Assembly (NCBI RefSeq): GCF_010727945.1
Contig: NZ_AP022569.1
Span: forward strand, 4,278,001-4,342,000
Origin: Mycobacterium cookii
GTDB lineage: Bacteria > Actinomycetota > Actinomycetes > Mycobacteriales > Mycobacteriaceae
Reading direction: 5' to 3'
DNA length: 64,000 bases
Positions 46,095 through 56,540 of this stretch are shown one piece after another. The position numbers and the translations under genes are program-made. Within the stretch, counting starts at the first letter, position 1. Every line of letters begins with the position of its first letter. Under the pieces are notes generated by a model that saw only the letters and a list, made by a program, of their open reading frames with translations, made no database searches and was not told the origin of the DNA.

Positions 46095-47387
46095 TTAGGT
46101 GGTGACGGGTTTCCTGCGCCGATGTGGCCGCTGGCCCCCTCGCGCCCCGGAAGCGGGACGTGGCCGGCGGGAGTTGTTCGCCGGGGTGTGCTGCACCGGC
46201 TTGGGTGCGGGCGCCTGGTAGGCCGCGGGCTCGCCGACCAGGTCGGCGACGGGCGGGCAGTCGGCGGTCACCTGCTGCGGGCGGACGTTGATGCCGGCCT
46301 TGCGCATCAGCGCCGCGTGGTCTCTGCGCTGCTCGGGCAGGACGACGGTGACGACGTCACCGCTGTTGCCGGCGCGCGCGGTGCGTCCGGAACGGTGCAG
46401 GTAGGCCTTGTGTTCGGCGGGCGGGTCGACGTGCACGACCAACTCGACCTCGTCGACGTGCACACCGCGGGCGGCGATGTCGGTGGCGACCAGCACGCGC
46501 GCGGTGCCGGCGGTGAATGCGGCCAGGTTACGGTCGCGAGCCGGCTGAGACAGGTTGCCGTGCAGGTCAACTGACGGCACCCCGGCCTCGGTGAGCTGGC
46601 GGGCCAGTTTGCGGGCCTGATGCTTGGTGCGCATGAACAGGATCCGGCGGCCGCTGCCCGACGCGAGCCGGTGTACGAGTTGCTTTTTGGCGTCGACACC
46701 GGCGACGTGGAAGACGTGGTGCGTCATCTCCGACACCGGCGAGTTCGCCTCGTCGACCGAGTGGGTCTTCTCGTTGCGCAGGAACCGCTTGACCAGCTTG
46801 TCCACGCCGTTGTCGAGCGTGGCGGAGAACATCAGGCGCTGACCGCCGGCCGGCGTTGCGGCCAGGATGCGGGTTACACCCGGCAAAAAGCCGAGGTCGG
46901 CCATGTGGTCGGCCTCGTCGAGCACGGTGATCTCCACCGAGTCGAGGCTGATCAGGCGTTGCTTCATCAGGTCTTCCAGGCGTCCCGGGCAGGCGACGAC
47001 GATGTCGATCCCGGCCTTGAGCGCGGACACCTGACGGCCTTGCGGCACGCCGCCGAAGATCGTGCTGACCTTCAGGCCGCAGGCGGAGGCCAGCGGGATG
47101 AGTGTTGCGGTGATCTGGGTTGCCAGCTCGCGGGTGGGTGCCAGCACCAGGCCGGACGGCCGTGAGGGCCGCCGCGTGCCGGATGAGAGCCGGGCGACCA
47201 GCGGGATGGAGAACGCCAGCGTCTTGCCGCTGCCGGTCTTACCGCGGCCCAGCACGTCACGGCCGGCGAGTGTGTCCGGCAGGGTGTCGACCTGGATCGG
47301 GAACGGCGCGGTGATCCCTTGCTGTGCAAGCACATTGGACAGGGACTCGGGCACGCCAAGTTCGGTGAAAGTTCTTGCAGTAGTCAT
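46095..47387 (-). CDS. rhlE: DEAD-box RNA helicase (RhlE type)
   Basis: A 430-residue ATP-dependent RNA helicase. In order: Q motif FTELGVPESLSNVLAQQGIT, Walker A GRGKTGSGKT, APTRELATQ, VVACPGRLEDLM, the DEAD box VLDEADHMADLGF, MFSATLD, then RVLVATDIAARGVHVDEVE and YLHRSGRTARAG. The C-terminal 50 residues are a basic Arg/Pro tail for RNA binding. Start ATG 47387; an open frame extends to 47669 but without helicase sequence. Preceded by a long non-coding leader. Confidence 0.92.
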   Translation of the reverse strand: MTTARTFTELGVPESLSNVLAQQGITAPFPIQVDTLPDTLAGRDVLGRGKTGSGKTLAFSIPLVARLSSGTRRPSRPSGLVLAPTRELATQITATLIPLASACGLKVSTIFGGVPQGRQVSALKAGIDIVVACPGRLEDLMKQRLISLDSVEITVLDEADHMADLGFLPGVTRILAATPAGGQRLMFSATLDNGVDKLVKRFLRNEKTHSVDEANSPVSEMTHHVFHVAGVDAKKQLVHRLASGSGRRILFMRTKHQARKLARQLTEAGVPSVDLHGNLSQPARDRNLAAFTAGTARVLVATDIAARGVHVDEVELVVHVDPPAEHKAYLHRSGRTARAGNSGDVVTVVLPEQRRDHAALMRKAGINVRPQQVTADCPPVADLVGEPAAYQAPAPKPVQHTPANNSRRPRPASGARGGQRPHRRRKPVTT

Positions 47388-47778
47388 GTTTTCGGTGCCT
47401 CTCGGGCATCGGGTTGCACCGCGTGGCCGCGACCGCATTGTCATGCAGCTGGTGGGTGCAAGGGTGGCGAGATTGCCAGTCGGCAAAATCGATCGCCGCG
47501 AAAGAAGCTTTGGATGTCGGAGCATTCCACGACGCTGTCGGCATTTCTGCGCCGACGTTGTTGCCAGCCTAGCCGACCAAGTGCTGATCGCCCGCATGCG
47601 GTGACGTGTATCACCTTCTTGCTCGGCGGTCACAGCAGTCACGGGTGCACCAGAGAGTGGGCATGACATGTGTTTTCAGAACGGACTCACATGCGATATC
47701 AATCGGCAGGAGACCCACAGCCGGCACCTAGGACGCTCACGTACGGTCGAAAGTACTGCTGCCAGAAAGGGGAATCGC
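47388..47778. other. 391-base intergenic region: helicase leader and divergent promoters
   Basis: No convincing gene. It separates two divergent starts. On the helicase side it could form a long 5' leader, as is known for cold-induced RNA helicases. A hairpin GTCGGC (47537-47542) / GCCGAC (47551-47556) with an 8-base loop is present. Close to the methyltransferase, GAAAGGGGA at 47765-47773 is a good Shine-Dalgarno for GTG 47779. Confidence 0.4.
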
Positions 47779-48720
47779 GTGGCGAGAACTGACAACGACA
47801 CTTGGGAGATCACCGAGAGCGTGGGGGCGACGGCGTTGGGCGTGGCCTCGGCCCGCGCGGCCGAAACCGAGAGCGACAACCCACTGATCCAGGACCCGTT
47901 CGCGCGGGTGTTCCTCGACGCCGCCGGCGACGGGGTGTGGAATTGGCACGGTGGTCCCGATCTGCCGCCCGAGCTCGTCGAGGCTGAGCCTGAGTTGCCG
48001 CTGCAGAGGGAAGCGATGGTCAGCTACATGGCTTCGCGGACCAAGTTTTTCGACTCGTTCTTTCTCACCGCCACCAACTCGGGCATTCGGCAGGCGGTGA
48101 TCCTGGCCGCGGGCCTCGACGCCCGGTCGTGGCGGTTGCCGTGGCCGGACGGCGTGACCGTCTACGAGCTCGACCAGCACCGGGTGCTGGATTTCAAGCT
48201 CGCGACGTTGGCGGAGCGCGGGGCGCGGCCGGCGGCGAACCGGGTCGAGGTCGCGGTCGATCTGCGGCAGGACTGGCCGAAGGCGTTGCTGGAGGCCGGT
48301 TTTGACCCGTCCCAGCCGAGCGTCTGGTCAGCCGAAGGCCTAATGCCTTACCTGCCGGCCGCAGCGCAGGATCTGCTGTTCGAGCGCATCGACGCACTCA
48401 CGGCCCCCGGTAGTCGGGTCGCCGTGGAGGCATTGGGGCCGACGTTCCTCGACGAGGAGATCCGTTCCAAACGCCGCGAGCGGATGGAGCGGGTGCGCAC
48501 GCTCGCAGCGAAAGTGGATCCGCAGCGCGAGATTCCGCGCACTGAAGAGCTGTTCTACTTCGAGGAGCGCGAGCCGGTCGGCGAGTGGTACGCGCGTCAC
48601 GGTTGGCATGTGACGGTGACGCCGGCCGCCGAGCTGATGGCCGACTTCGGCCGCGCCGCTGCGCCGGCGGTCAAGGACATGGTGCCGGGCAACGAGTTCG
48701 TGTTCGCGCAGCGAGGGTAG
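47779..48720 (+). CDS. SAM-dependent methyltransferase, TIGR00027 family
   Basis: A 313-residue methyltransferase with the mycobacterial family N terminus [23 protein letters not shown] site [17 protein letters not shown], acidic strand [14 protein letters not shown], and [18 protein letters not shown]. It is the common, long version of the family that is expanded in mycobacteria (Rv0726c-like proteins). Start GTG 47779. Its stop directly abuts the stop of the convergent lipoprotein gene. Confidence 0.9.
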   Translation: MARTDNDTWEITESVGATALGVASARAAETESDNPLIQDPFARVFLDAAGDGVWNWHGGPDLPPELVEAEPELPLQREAMVSYMASRTKFFDSFFLTATNSGIRQAVILAAGLDARSWRLPWPDGVTVYELDQHRVLDFKLATLAERGARPAANRVEVAVDLRQDWPKALLEAGFDPSQPSVWSAEGLMPYLPAAAQDLLFERIDALTAPGSRVAVEALGPTFLDEEIRSKRRERMERVRTLAAKVDPQREIPRTEELFYFEEREPVGEWYARHGWHVTVTPAAELMADFGRAAAPAVKDMVPGNEFVFAQRG

Positions 48721-50178
48721 CTACGGCATCGCCTTGACCGGCGGAATGTGCCACGTCCCGTTGAGAATCGACGGCTTCTTGTCGTTCGGCCAGTACAGCC
48801 GCAGCATGAGGTTGAACTGATCCTTCGGCGCGGGCAGCCAATTCGATTCCTTGCCCGGGCCGGGGGAGTCGGCCTGGATGTAGAAATCCACCGAGCCGTC
48901 AGAATTCGGCGTGAATTTGTCTCGCAGGCTCAGCGTGTAGCGGTTCAGCGGGTTGTCGACGAAGAAGTGGTCGGCGTCGTACACGGTGAGCGACCAGAAC
49001 CCACGCGCGGGCGGCAGCTGGTCTTTGTCGAAGTGCATCAGGTATTTCGTTGCGCCGCTGTATTTCTGGGTGACCTCCGGGCCGTCGGAAGTCGGATAGA
49101 CGGCGTCCTCGGGCAGGTTGGCGCCGACGCCGACCTCGGTGACGTAGGCGCGTTGCCGGTAGTTCGTGCCGTAATTGCCGGCCTTGATGGTGTAGGCCCA
49201 GCCGTTCTTGGAGATGAAATCGCCTGCGACGACGCCGTCTTCGCGCCACTTGCTGATGCTGTCCTGGCCGAGCTTTGCGGACTTGGCGATGCCGGAGTTC
49301 ACCGCCTTCGACAGTTTGGTCGCGTCGAAATCCTGCCCGGGAATGAGGCCGATCTTCGCGAATTTCGCGATCGTCGGCGCGTCGGCTTCGGCGGGCGGAT
49401 TGGTCTTCAGCAGTCGGGCGAACAGCGCGAGATAGTCCTGTGCGGGCAGGGCATTCACCTGTGTGCGTACCGCGGTGTTCATGTCGACGTTCGGGTTGAC
49501 CGTGGCGAACGGTGGCAGCCATGGCTGGCCGAATGACGACAGCGGCACGGCGGTGATCTGGTCCTGCAGCTTGTGCACCGCGTCGTAATCTTCCGGGGTG
49601 CCCGAGCAGTAGATCCGGCCCAGCATCCACACCAGGGCCGTCGGCGACTCGTAGTTCAGCACGTCCGGCGGTAGCGTGCCGTGCCAGCCCGGTCCGGTGA
49701 TCGCGAACGTGCGCGGCTTGCCGCCGCCGTTGCGGGTGCCTGGTGAGGCGAAGACGTTGGTCCACGCGTCGAGCATGGGCAGCAGGAAGTAGCGGTCACC
49801 CATTTCTGGGACGGTGACGATCCACGGCTCTTTGGCCACGTTGAACCACGCCTGGGTGTACAGGGTGTCGGCGTTCGGCGCGGTGATCGTGCGGGACGAC
49901 GGCTTCGGGTAGACGCGCATACGAGCGATCTGCCCCATCGGGGCTTTGATGTCTTCGGCGGTGGGGACATTCGTCAAGCCGCGCCGGGTGAATTCCATCG
50001 AAACCAGCGGGTAGGCGTACACGTAGGCCTCGGTCGCAATGTCCGATGCTTCGGACTCCGACAAGCCCGGCGTCTCAGACGTTTTCGACGGGTTCGCCGC
50101 TTGGTCGTTGCCCCCGCACGATGTGATCATCAGCAGGGCGGCCAGCACGGCGCCGGCGCGTTGAATGCTCGATCGCAT
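48721..50178 (-). CDS. DUF1254/DUF1214-domain lipoprotein
   Basis: A 485-residue exported protein. The first 21 residues are a lipoprotein signal with lipobox ITSCGG, so the Cys becomes the lipidated N terminus. A DUF1254 domain follows (ATEAYVYAYPLVSMEFTRR, ITAPNADTLYTQAWFNVAKE) and a C-terminal DUF1214 domain (GFWSLTVYDADHFFVDNPLN). The function of the family is unknown. It is divergent from vapBC. Confidence 0.83.
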   Translation of the reverse strand: MRSSIQRAGAVLAALLMITSCGGNDQAANPSKTSETPGLSESEASDIATEAYVYAYPLVSMEFTRRGLTNVPTAEDIKAPMGQIARMRVYPKPSSRTITAPNADTLYTQAWFNVAKEPWIVTVPEMGDRYFLLPMLDAWTNVFASPGTRNGGGKPRTFAITGPGWHGTLPPDVLNYESPTALVWMLGRIYCSGTPEDYDAVHKLQDQITAVPLSSFGQPWLPPFATVNPNVDMNTAVRTQVNALPAQDYLALFARLLKTNPPAEADAPTIAKFAKIGLIPGQDFDATKLSKAVNSGIAKSAKLGQDSISKWREDGVVAGDFISKNGWAYTIKAGNYGTNYRQRAYVTEVGVGANLPEDAVYPTSDGPEVTQKYSGATKYLMHFDKDQLPPARGFWSLTVYDADHFFVDNPLNRYTLSLRDKFTPNSDGSVDFYIQADSPGPGKESNWLPAPKDQFNLMLRLYWPNDKKPSILNGTWHIPPVKAMP

Positions 50179-50223
50179 ATCGGGATACTGTCACGCCATC
50201 CGGCGCTGCGCGCACCTGTCGGT

Positions 50224-50247
50224 ATTTACACCATAGGTGGTGTAAAT
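50224..50247. promoter_or_regulatory. Perfect palindrome at the vapBC promoter
   Basis: A 10-base inverted repeat ATTTACACCA-TAGG-TGGTGTAAAT fills 50224-50247, 8 bases before the vapB ATG at 50256. Its position and symmetry fit an operator for the VapB antitoxin dimer, which typically represses its own operon. The sequence is visibly more AT-rich than the surroundings, so it may overlap the promoter. Confidence 0.7.
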
Positions 50248-50255
50248 TGAGGTGT

Positions 50256-50453
50256 ATGCGCACCAATATTGAGATCGACGACAACGTCCTGCGCGAGGCT
50301 CAGCGCTTGCTCGGTACGAAAACTAAGCGTGACACCGTCGATCTGGCACTGCGCGAACTCGTTGCCCGGCATCGCCAGGTCGGGATCCTGCAACTGCGCG
50401 GAAAGGTGCGTTGGGAAGGCGACTTGGCCGAGAGCCGTAGCGGCCGGTCGTGA
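50256..50453 (+). CDS. vapB: VapB-type antitoxin
   Basis: A 65-residue antitoxin. The N-terminal ribbon-helix-helix reads RTNIEIDDNVLREAQRLLG followed by TKRDTVDLALRELVARHRQ, the form seen in VapB proteins that bind DNA as dimers. The C-terminal tail, LRGKVRWEGDLAESRSGRS, has the GxxxWxGDL pattern that wraps the VapC active site. Start ATG 50256. The stop overlaps the GTG of vapC by 4 bases. Confidence 0.9.
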   Translation: MRTNIEIDDNVLREAQRLLGTKTKRDTVDLALRELVARHRQVGILQLRGKVRWEGDLAESRSGRS

Positions 50454-50848
50454 TTGTCGTCGACACCAGTGTCTGGATCGACGTCCTGAACGACACTCCC
50501 GCGCCTCAGGCGACGCGTTGTGTGGAGCTAATTGAAGCCGGACAGCCAGTTGCGTTAACCGACGTGATCTTGACCGAGATCCTGCAGGGGCTGCGGTCGG
50601 ATCGGGAGGCGATGCGGGTGGAGCGGCATCTACGCGCCTTCCCAATCCTTCGTTTGGCGGAGCTCGACGATTTTGTGCTGGCGGCCAAGCTGTATCGCGC
50701 GGCGCGACGTGCTGGTGTAACCATCCGGAAGACTCTCGACTGTCTGATCGCAGCTCCCTGTGTGCGTACCGGTGTTCCGCTGTTGCACGCGGACGCAGAC
50801 TTTGACCGCCTCGCCACCTGCACACCGCTTCGGATCTGGACGCGCTGA
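50450..50848 (+). CDS. vapC: VapC-type PIN-domain ribonuclease toxin
   Basis: A 132-residue PIN-domain RNase. Acidic active-site residues are in VVDTSVWIDVL, LTEILQGL, KTLDCLIAAPC and HADADFDRLA. VapC toxins cleave specific tRNAs or rRNA when freed from VapB. Start GTG 50450, coupled to vapB by GTGA. The module is complete and appears functional. Confidence 0.92.
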   Translation: MIVVDTSVWIDVLNDTPAPQATRCVELIEAGQPVALTDVILTEILQGLRSDREAMRVERHLRAFPILRLAELDDFVLAAKLYRAARRAGVTIRKTLDCLIAAPCVRTGVPLLHADADFDRLATCTPLRIWTR

Positions 50849-50918
50849 AAGCAACCGCGTCACTTCCTCGTCTTGGGCGCAGATTTCGGGAAGCATCGTG
50901 GCGCGGGGAAGCTGCACA

Positions 50919-52484
50919 TCAGTTGTACGCGGTGCTTCCTTCGACGGGCATCGACGTGCTTACGACCTTGGCGGCGCAATGGTCTGAGTCAAAACCTTGG
51001 TTTCTGCACCACGAGAGGGCACCCGAGGAATCGGGAAATGTGATCCCCACGATCGTGACCCAGAAGTTGGAATCGGAGAACGTCGACCAGTCGCCCGACC
51101 ACAGCAGTCGAACCCCGGGAAAGCGGCTTCGGAGTCGAAGATGCTCTTGCAGCGTCTCCCTGTTGTCCCAGGTATGCCCTTCGTCGAAAACGCCCGGTCG
51201 TTTGGAACTGAGTTGGGGCACCCAGCGGCCGGCGAGGACTTCGCCGACGTAGGGGCGATCCGATGCGGCAAGTTCCTGCAGCCGCTGCTCGCTGGCCACT
51301 TCAGAATTTTCGGGTGCTGTTGTCTCGGTGCCCGTCGGCGCGGCCTCTTCCGACGTCGATTCGGGAGCGGGGTTGGTAGGCGAGGGATAGGCGGTCGCCG
51401 TTGCAGGGGGCGCTCGATGCTCAGACTGTTGATTCACCAGCAGGACGATCACAACCCCGATCGCGCTCAGCACAAGCGCGGCGGCGACCGCTACGACAGT
51501 CGGCAAGACCCACGCCCGTGAACGGTCCCGCGAATACTGCGCGGTTGCCACGCCCGTTGGGCCGGTGAATGGCCCCATGTACGGCTGGGGATTGCCGGTA
51601 GGCGGTGGGTAGCCGGGAGCGAGCTGAGTCGCGGTCTGGGAGGGGTTGGAGCGGTTCGTGTCAAGCGCACGCTGCGCGGCTCGTCCGAGCGCGCCCGCGT
51701 TGCCGTAACGGTCATCGGGATCTTTGGCCATGCCGCGTGCGATGACATCATCGAAAGCTGCTGGTACAGAAGGGTTTATGACACTCGGCCGCGGCGGTGG
51801 TGCGGCGATCTGGGCGCCCATGACTTGCTCGACACTTCCGCCCGGGAATGGCTTTTTCCCGGTCAACGCCTCGTGAAGCACACAAGCCAAGGAATAGACA
51901 TCGGCCGCGGGGGTGGTCGGCTGATCGCCGAATCGTTCGGGCGCCATGTAGTCGAAGCTGCCGATCTGGTAGCCGGCCACTGTCAGTCGAGTGTCGCCCT
52001 GTGCCTCGGCGATACCAAAATCGAGGAGATAGGCGAAATCGCCGGGGGTGATGATGATGTTATGCGGCTTGACGTCGCGGTGAATCAATCTCTCGGCGTG
52101 CGCGGCGTCCAAAGCTTCCGCAACCTGATTGACGATGGCGACGGCCCGCTTCGGCTCGATCGGTCCCTGCTCGATCAAGTCGTGCAGCGTCTGGCCTTTA
52201 ACCAGGCGCATATCAATGTAAAGGTTGCCGTCGATTTCACCCCAGTCGTGGATCGGGATGACGTGGGGCTCTTGAAGGACCGCGGCAGCATATGACTCAC
52301 GTTGGAAGCGTGTACGAAACTGCTCGTCTTGTGAATATTGCTCAGCAAGGATTTTCAGAGCTACGCTTCTGCGCTTCTCGTTGTCGTAGGCCTCGTAGAC
52401 CTCGCCCATCCCGCCCTTGCCGAGCAAACGGTTGAGTGTGTATTTACCGAACGTGGTCCCGGCGCGTGAACTACCCGTGCTCAC
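50919..52484 (-). CDS. Transmembrane Ser/Thr protein kinase
   Basis: A 521-residue PknE/PknF-type kinase. Residues about 14-275 form the kinase domain: [44 protein letters not shown] and MAPERFGD. A Pro-rich juxtamembrane stretch precedes one TM span ([20 protein letters not shown]). The outer part is Thr/Pro/Glu-rich, then a folded domain of about 110 residues with a likely disulfide (LSWCRNQ and DHCAAK). Start GTG 52484 follows GGAGGAGAG. Divergent from the GH92 gene. Confidence 0.9.
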   Translation of the reverse strand: MSTGSSRAGTTFGKYTLNRLLGKGGMGEVYEAYDNEKRRSVALKILAEQYSQDEQFRTRFQRESYAAAVLQEPHVIPIHDWGEIDGNLYIDMRLVKGQTLHDLIEQGPIEPKRAVAIVNQVAEALDAAHAERLIHRDVKPHNIIITPGDFAYLLDFGIAEAQGDTRLTVAGYQIGSFDYMAPERFGDQPTTPAADVYSLACVLHEALTGKKPFPGGSVEQVMGAQIAAPPPRPSVINPSVPAAFDDVIARGMAKDPDDRYGNAGALGRAAQRALDTNRSNPSQTATQLAPGYPPPTGNPQPYMGPFTGPTGVATAQYSRDRSRAWVLPTVVAVAAALVLSAIGVVIVLLVNQQSEHRAPPATATAYPSPTNPAPESTSEEAAPTGTETTAPENSEVASEQRLQELAASDRPYVGEVLAGRWVPQLSSKRPGVFDEGHTWDNRETLQEHLRLRSRFPGVRLLWSGDWSTFSDSNFWVTIVGITFPDSSGALSWCRNQGFDSDHCAAKVVSTSMPVEGSTAYN

Positions 52485-52624
52485 TCTCTCCTCCCCTGAC
52501 AGCACGCAGTATGCCGGGAGGCGGCGACATTCGCGCGGCGTTTGCCACACCTGAACCCGGCCAAATGCTCGCGCTACCGGCCCGGCTCCCACACCAAGTG
52601 CCGGCGAAGGAGCAGAATTCGGCT

Positions 52625-55267
52625 ATGCGGTCACGTCGGGGTGCCGTGGCGCTAGTGACGGCGGCGCTGCTGGTCAGCGCAATGCTGGTCAGCGCCACGC
52701 CGACGTCCTACGAACCACCCGAGATGGTGGCGAAACCGGTCGATCACGTCAACACCCTGATCGGCACCGGCAATGGCGGCAAGACGGTTGGTGAGATCAA
52801 CAACTTCCCGGGGCCATCGGTGCCGTTCGGCATGGTGCAGTACTCCCCGGACACCGTCGACAACTATGCGGGCTACAGCCACTCCAACGACCACGCGACC
52901 GGGTTCAGCATGACGCACGCCTCGGTGGGGTGCGCGGCGTTCGGTGACATCTCGATGCTGCCGACCACCGGCCCGGTCGGCGTGGCGCCGTGGGATGCCA
53001 GCGAGGAGATCGCCCACGACGACCACGAGGTCGGCGTGCCCGGCTACTACTCGGTGCGGCTACCGTCCGCGGACGTGACGGCTGAACTCACCGCCACCCG
53101 ACGCACCGGTGTCGGCCGGTTCCACTTCCCGCGGCACCGGCCGGCGCGGTTCTTGGTGCGGTCAGGGTCGTCGCTGGGCGGCACCTCGGCGGACAAGATC
53201 AAGATCGAGGGCGACAACACGACGATCACCGGCTCGGCCACCACCGGCGGATTCTGCGGCAAAGACAACGTCTACACGGTGTACTTCGCGATGAAGTTCA
53301 GCAAGCCATTCATCAACTTCGGCACGTGGGACGGGACTTCGATATACCCGAAAGGTCGCAGCGCGTATGCGAGTTACCAGGGCTCCAGCGGGGGTTACGT
53401 GGAATTCCCGGCCGGTTCGGAGGTCGAGGTGCGTACGGCACTGTCCTACGTCGACGTCGACGGTGCCCGCAAGAATCTCGACGAAGCCGCGGAGAGCTTC
53501 GACGACGTCCGCGCCGCGGCGTCGACGCAGTGGAATGATGCGTTGTCGCGCATCAGGATTGCCGGCTACACCGAAGACGACATCGTCACGTTCTACTCCG
53601 CGCTTTACCATGCGCTGCTGAATCCCAACACATTCAACGACGCCGACGGACGCTACATCGGATTCGACAACAACATCCACACCGTGGATGAGGGCCATAC
53701 CCAGTTCGCCAACTTCTCCGACTGGGACACCTATCGCGGTGTCGCGGCTTTGCAGGGCCTGGTGTTCCCGCAGGAGGCCAGCGACATGGCGCAGTCATTG
53801 GTCAACGACGCCGAGCAGAGCGGGTCGTATCCCCGCTGGGCGCTGGCCAATACCGCGACGGCGGAGATGACCGGTGACAGCGTGGTGCCGCTGATCGCGA
53901 ACTTCTTTGCGTTCGGAGCCAAGGACTTCGACGTGCATCGGGCGTTGCGTTTCATGCTCGACGCGGCCAAGGAGGGCGGCGCCGGGCGCAACGGGTATGT
54001 GGAGCGGCCCGAGGTCGAGACGTATCTGCGGCGCGGCTACCTTCCGCTGCCGACGACGGCGACCTGCCGCGGTTCGTTCCCGGCGGCGTCGATCTCGTTG
54101 GAGTGGTCGGTCGACGACTTCGCCATCTCCCAATTCGCCGCTGCACTCGGCGATTCGGCGGCGGCGGCCGACTTTCAGGACCGCGCGCAATACTGGCAGA
54201 ACCTGTTCAACCCCACAACGCATTCCATCTCGCCGCGCAATGCGCTCGGGTTCTTCCGCGTGGGTCCCGCGGTGGTGCCGCCCGCGGTGGGCTGCTTCAG
54301 CCAGGTCGGGTTCGACGAGGGCAACGCCGAGCAGTACGTCTGGTATGTGCCGCAGAACGTCGCCGGTCTAGTGACCGCGCTCGGCGGCCGTCAGGCGGTG
54401 GCTGACCGGCTCGACAAATTCACCTCGCAGCTCAATGTCGGCCCGGAGGATCCGTATCTGTGGGCCGGCAACGAGCCGGATTTCGGGGTGCCGTGGCTGT
54501 ACAACTACATCGGACAGCCCTGGAAGACACAGGAATTGGTCGACCGGATCCGCAGCACACTGTTCAGCCCGACACCCGATGGCGAACCCGGCAACGACGA
54601 CTTGGGTGCGATGTCGGCCTGGTACGTCTGGGCGGCTATGGGCCTGTATCCCAGCGTCCCGGGTACATCGGTGTTGACCGTGAACACGCCGCTGTTTGAC
54701 CGGATCGAAATCGCTCTTCCCGCAGGCAAATCCATTCGGATCTCCGCGCCCGGGGCGTCCGGGCATCACCGGATGCAGTACATCAGCAGCCTGCATGTCG
54801 ACGGGCGATCAATCGACCAGACCTATCTGCCTGCGGGTTTTATCGAGTCTGGCGGCGAGTTGGCGTTCTCGTTGTCGGTTCATCCGAACACGACGTGGGG
54901 GACTGCTGCATCGTCGGCTCCGCCGTCGTTCGGTGCGGGCAGTCTGGCTGTGACGGTGAATGTTTCGCCGGCCGTTGTCACGGTGGATCCGGGGAGGTCG
55001 ACGTATGTGACCGTCAATGTGCAGCGGATGGTCGACGGGCCGGGGGAGTACACGATCAGCGCGAAGCCCTACGACGGGATTTCGGCGAAGTCGGTGTCGG
55101 GGAAGTTTGGTGACGACGGGTCGGCGACGGCGACGGTCACAATCAAGGTGGCAGAGTCGGCGCCAGCCGGCTATTACCCGCTGACGCTGACGACGAAGGC
55201 CGGTAAGGGGGAGCGGACGTTCACGCTGCTGGTCGCCGTGGGGGAGGGCGGGGTGGAGGGTGGTTGA
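52625..55267 (+). CDS. Exported GH92 alpha-1,2-mannosidase
   Basis: An 880-residue exported glycosidase. A signal peptide covers residues 1-24. The GH92 catalytic part starts [20 protein letters not shown] with [14 protein letters not shown] and includes [22 protein letters not shown] and [14 protein letters not shown] with the catalytic acid region; these enzymes need calcium. The last 100 residues form a beta-sandwich ([16 protein letters not shown]) of NEW3 type. M. tuberculosis Rv0584 is a similar exported protein. Likely acts on mannans or lipomannan in the cell envelope. Start ATG 52625. Confidence 0.88.
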   Translation: MRSRRGAVALVTAALLVSAMLVSATPTSYEPPEMVAKPVDHVNTLIGTGNGGKTVGEINNFPGPSVPFGMVQYSPDTVDNYAGYSHSNDHATGFSMTHASVGCAAFGDISMLPTTGPVGVAPWDASEEIAHDDHEVGVPGYYSVRLPSADVTAELTATRRTGVGRFHFPRHRPARFLVRSGSSLGGTSADKIKIEGDNTTITGSATTGGFCGKDNVYTVYFAMKFSKPFINFGTWDGTSIYPKGRSAYASYQGSSGGYVEFPAGSEVEVRTALSYVDVDGARKNLDEAAESFDDVRAAASTQWNDALSRIRIAGYTEDDIVTFYSALYHALLNPNTFNDADGRYIGFDNNIHTVDEGHTQFANFSDWDTYRGVAALQGLVFPQEASDMAQSLVNDAEQSGSYPRWALANTATAEMTGDSVVPLIANFFAFGAKDFDVHRALRFMLDAAKEGGAGRNGYVERPEVETYLRRGYLPLPTTATCRGSFPAASISLEWSVDDFAISQFAAALGDSAAAADFQDRAQYWQNLFNPTTHSISPRNALGFFRVGPAVVPPAVGCFSQVGFDEGNAEQYVWYVPQNVAGLVTALGGRQAVADRLDKFTSQLNVGPEDPYLWAGNEPDFGVPWLYNYIGQPWKTQELVDRIRSTLFSPTPDGEPGNDDLGAMSAWYVWAAMGLYPSVPGTSVLTVNTPLFDRIEIALPAGKSIRISAPGASGHHRMQYISSLHVDGRSIDQTYLPAGFIESGGELAFSLSVHPNTTWGTAASSAPPSFGAGSLAVTVNVSPAVVTVDPGRSTYVTVNVQRMVDGPGEYTISAKPYDGISAKSVSGKFGDDGSATATVTIKVAESAPAGYYPLTLTTKAGKGERTFTLLVAVGEGGVEGG

Positions 55268-55271
55268 TTCG

Positions 55272-55290
55272 GCTCTCGCGAAGAGCTTTT
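55272..55290 (+). terminator. Possible intrinsic terminator after the GH92 gene
   Basis: GCTCT (55272-55276), a 5-base loop, AGAGC (55282-55286), then TTTT. It starts 5 bases after the stop codon of the mannosidase gene. The stem is short but the U run is present, which is rare in this genome. Confidence 0.5.
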
Positions 55291-55294
55291 CGCC

Positions 55295-55639
55295 TCAGTA
55301 GTTGTTGCAGGTGGTGGCGATCTGCACGACGTATCCGCCGAACTGCTGAGCGTACGGCTGAGCTCCCGGCTTGCTTTCCAGCTCGTCCGCGATCTGGCGG
55401 CGCTGATCAGGCGACGAGTCGAGGAATCCACGCAATGCAGCCTGCGCTGTCGGCGAGGCGTTGAGTTGTGCAGCAGCTATCGGAAATTCGACATTGAGAG
55501 CTGAAACCACTTGGGAGTAGGTGCATGTGGTGTTGAAGGCCGGGCTCAGATCGGGATCGGCGGACGCGATGCCGGCGCCAGCGGCGAGTGTCATTACGCC
55601 CGCCATGGCGAACACTTGGCTCAACGACGGTTTGACCAT
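55295..55639 (-). CDS. Hemophore-like secreted protein
   Basis: A 114-residue exported protein. Signal peptide residues 1-27 (AMAGVMTLAAGAGIASA). The mature helical domain has two Cys, in FNTTCTYSQVVSAL and QIATTCNNY, and the ALRGFLDSSPDQRRQIADEL helix. This pattern matches the mycobacterial haem-binding family around Rv0203. The haem ligand is not obvious. It is convergent with the GH92 gene and 30 bases after the SDR start region. Confidence 0.75.
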   Translation of the reverse strand: MVKPSLSQVFAMAGVMTLAAGAGIASADPDLSPAFNTTCTYSQVVSALNVEFPIAAAQLNASPTAQAALRGFLDSSPDQRRQIADELESKPGAQPYAQQFGGYVVQIATTCNNY

Positions 55640-55669
55640 GTGAGGACCTTTCGATGCACCGCGCAGCTC

Positions 55670-56518
55670 TCAGCCCGACTGCCCGCGGAAGCGCTTGAGG
55701 TAGGACAACAGTCGATACGCCGGCACGCTGCTCGGCCAGTCGTCAGCGCGGAAGTACGCATCCGACCCGCCGTCGACGAATACGATGCTCCCACATAAGA
55801 AGTCGGCCGCATCCGACAGCATGAACAGCACCCAGTCGGCCAGCTGCCCGGCGTCGCCGAAACCGCCGATCGGGACGGGAAACGACCGGATGCGCTTCGC
55901 CTCCTTGGGCGATGCCAGCGACTCCTCCAGAAGAGGCGTCATGATCGCCCCCGGAGCAAGCGCGTTCAGGCGGATGCCGGCGCCCGCCCACTCGGCCTTG
56001 ACCGCCTCGCGTCGAACCCAGCGGCTCACCGCGATCTTGGACCCGGCGTAGACAAACACCGCAGCGTTCTTGCCGAGAAATCTCACGGATCGAACCGCCT
56101 TGTCGGCGTCACGCGCAAGAAAGGCCCGCACCATGCGAGCGGGAACGGTAGGCGTTGTCGTGGTGGAATTACTGGAGAAGACAACGACTTTCGCGCGGTC
56201 AGCGGCGGCCAGAGCCGGGCGCCACGCGCTGAGCAACTCAACGACGCCGAAGAAGTTGACCTGGGCGATCAGGCGCGCACGGCCCGGGTCCCGAGTGGGG
56301 CCGAGCCCGGCGGCCAGCACGGCGCCGTCCAATCTGGACCCGGCAGCTTGTAGAACGCCCGCGGCCGCCGCCTGGCGTCCCTCGCGGGTCGAAAGATCGG
56401 CGACGATGTCGGCCTGTTTGATGTCCACTCCGATCACGATGTGCCCGGCGTCGCGCAGCTTCTGCGCGACCTGGTGCCCCATGCCTGAGGCCGAGCCGGT
56501 GACCGCGTAGGTACCCAT
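55670..56518 (-). CDS. Short-chain dehydrogenase/reductase
   Basis: A 282-residue SDR with an atypical opening GTYAVTGSASGMGHQVAQKL. The catalytic Ser is in VVVFSSNSTTTTP and the Tyr-Lys pair in VYAGSKIAVSRWVRREA. An acidic Asp in VIGVDIKQADIVADL suggests NAD. The residues NALAPGAIMTPLLEE cover the nicotinamide site. Relatives include 3-alpha-hydroxysteroid dehydrogenases. Located between the hemophore-like and WS/DGAT genes, all on the minus strand with 22-30 base gaps. Confidence 0.86.
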   Translation of the reverse strand: MGTYAVTGSASGMGHQVAQKLRDAGHIVIGVDIKQADIVADLSTREGRQAAAAGVLQAAGSRLDGAVLAAGLGPTRDPGRARLIAQVNFFGVVELLSAWRPALAAADRAKVVVFSSNSTTTTPTVPARMVRAFLARDADKAVRSVRFLGKNAAVFVYAGSKIAVSRWVRREAVKAEWAGAGIRLNALAPGAIMTPLLEESLASPKEAKRIRSFPVPIGGFGDAGQLADWVLFMLSDAADFLCGSIVFVDGGSDAYFRADDWPSSVPAYRLLSYLKRFRGQSG

Positions 56519-56540
56519 CAGCTTGCCTTCCTGTGTGCCG

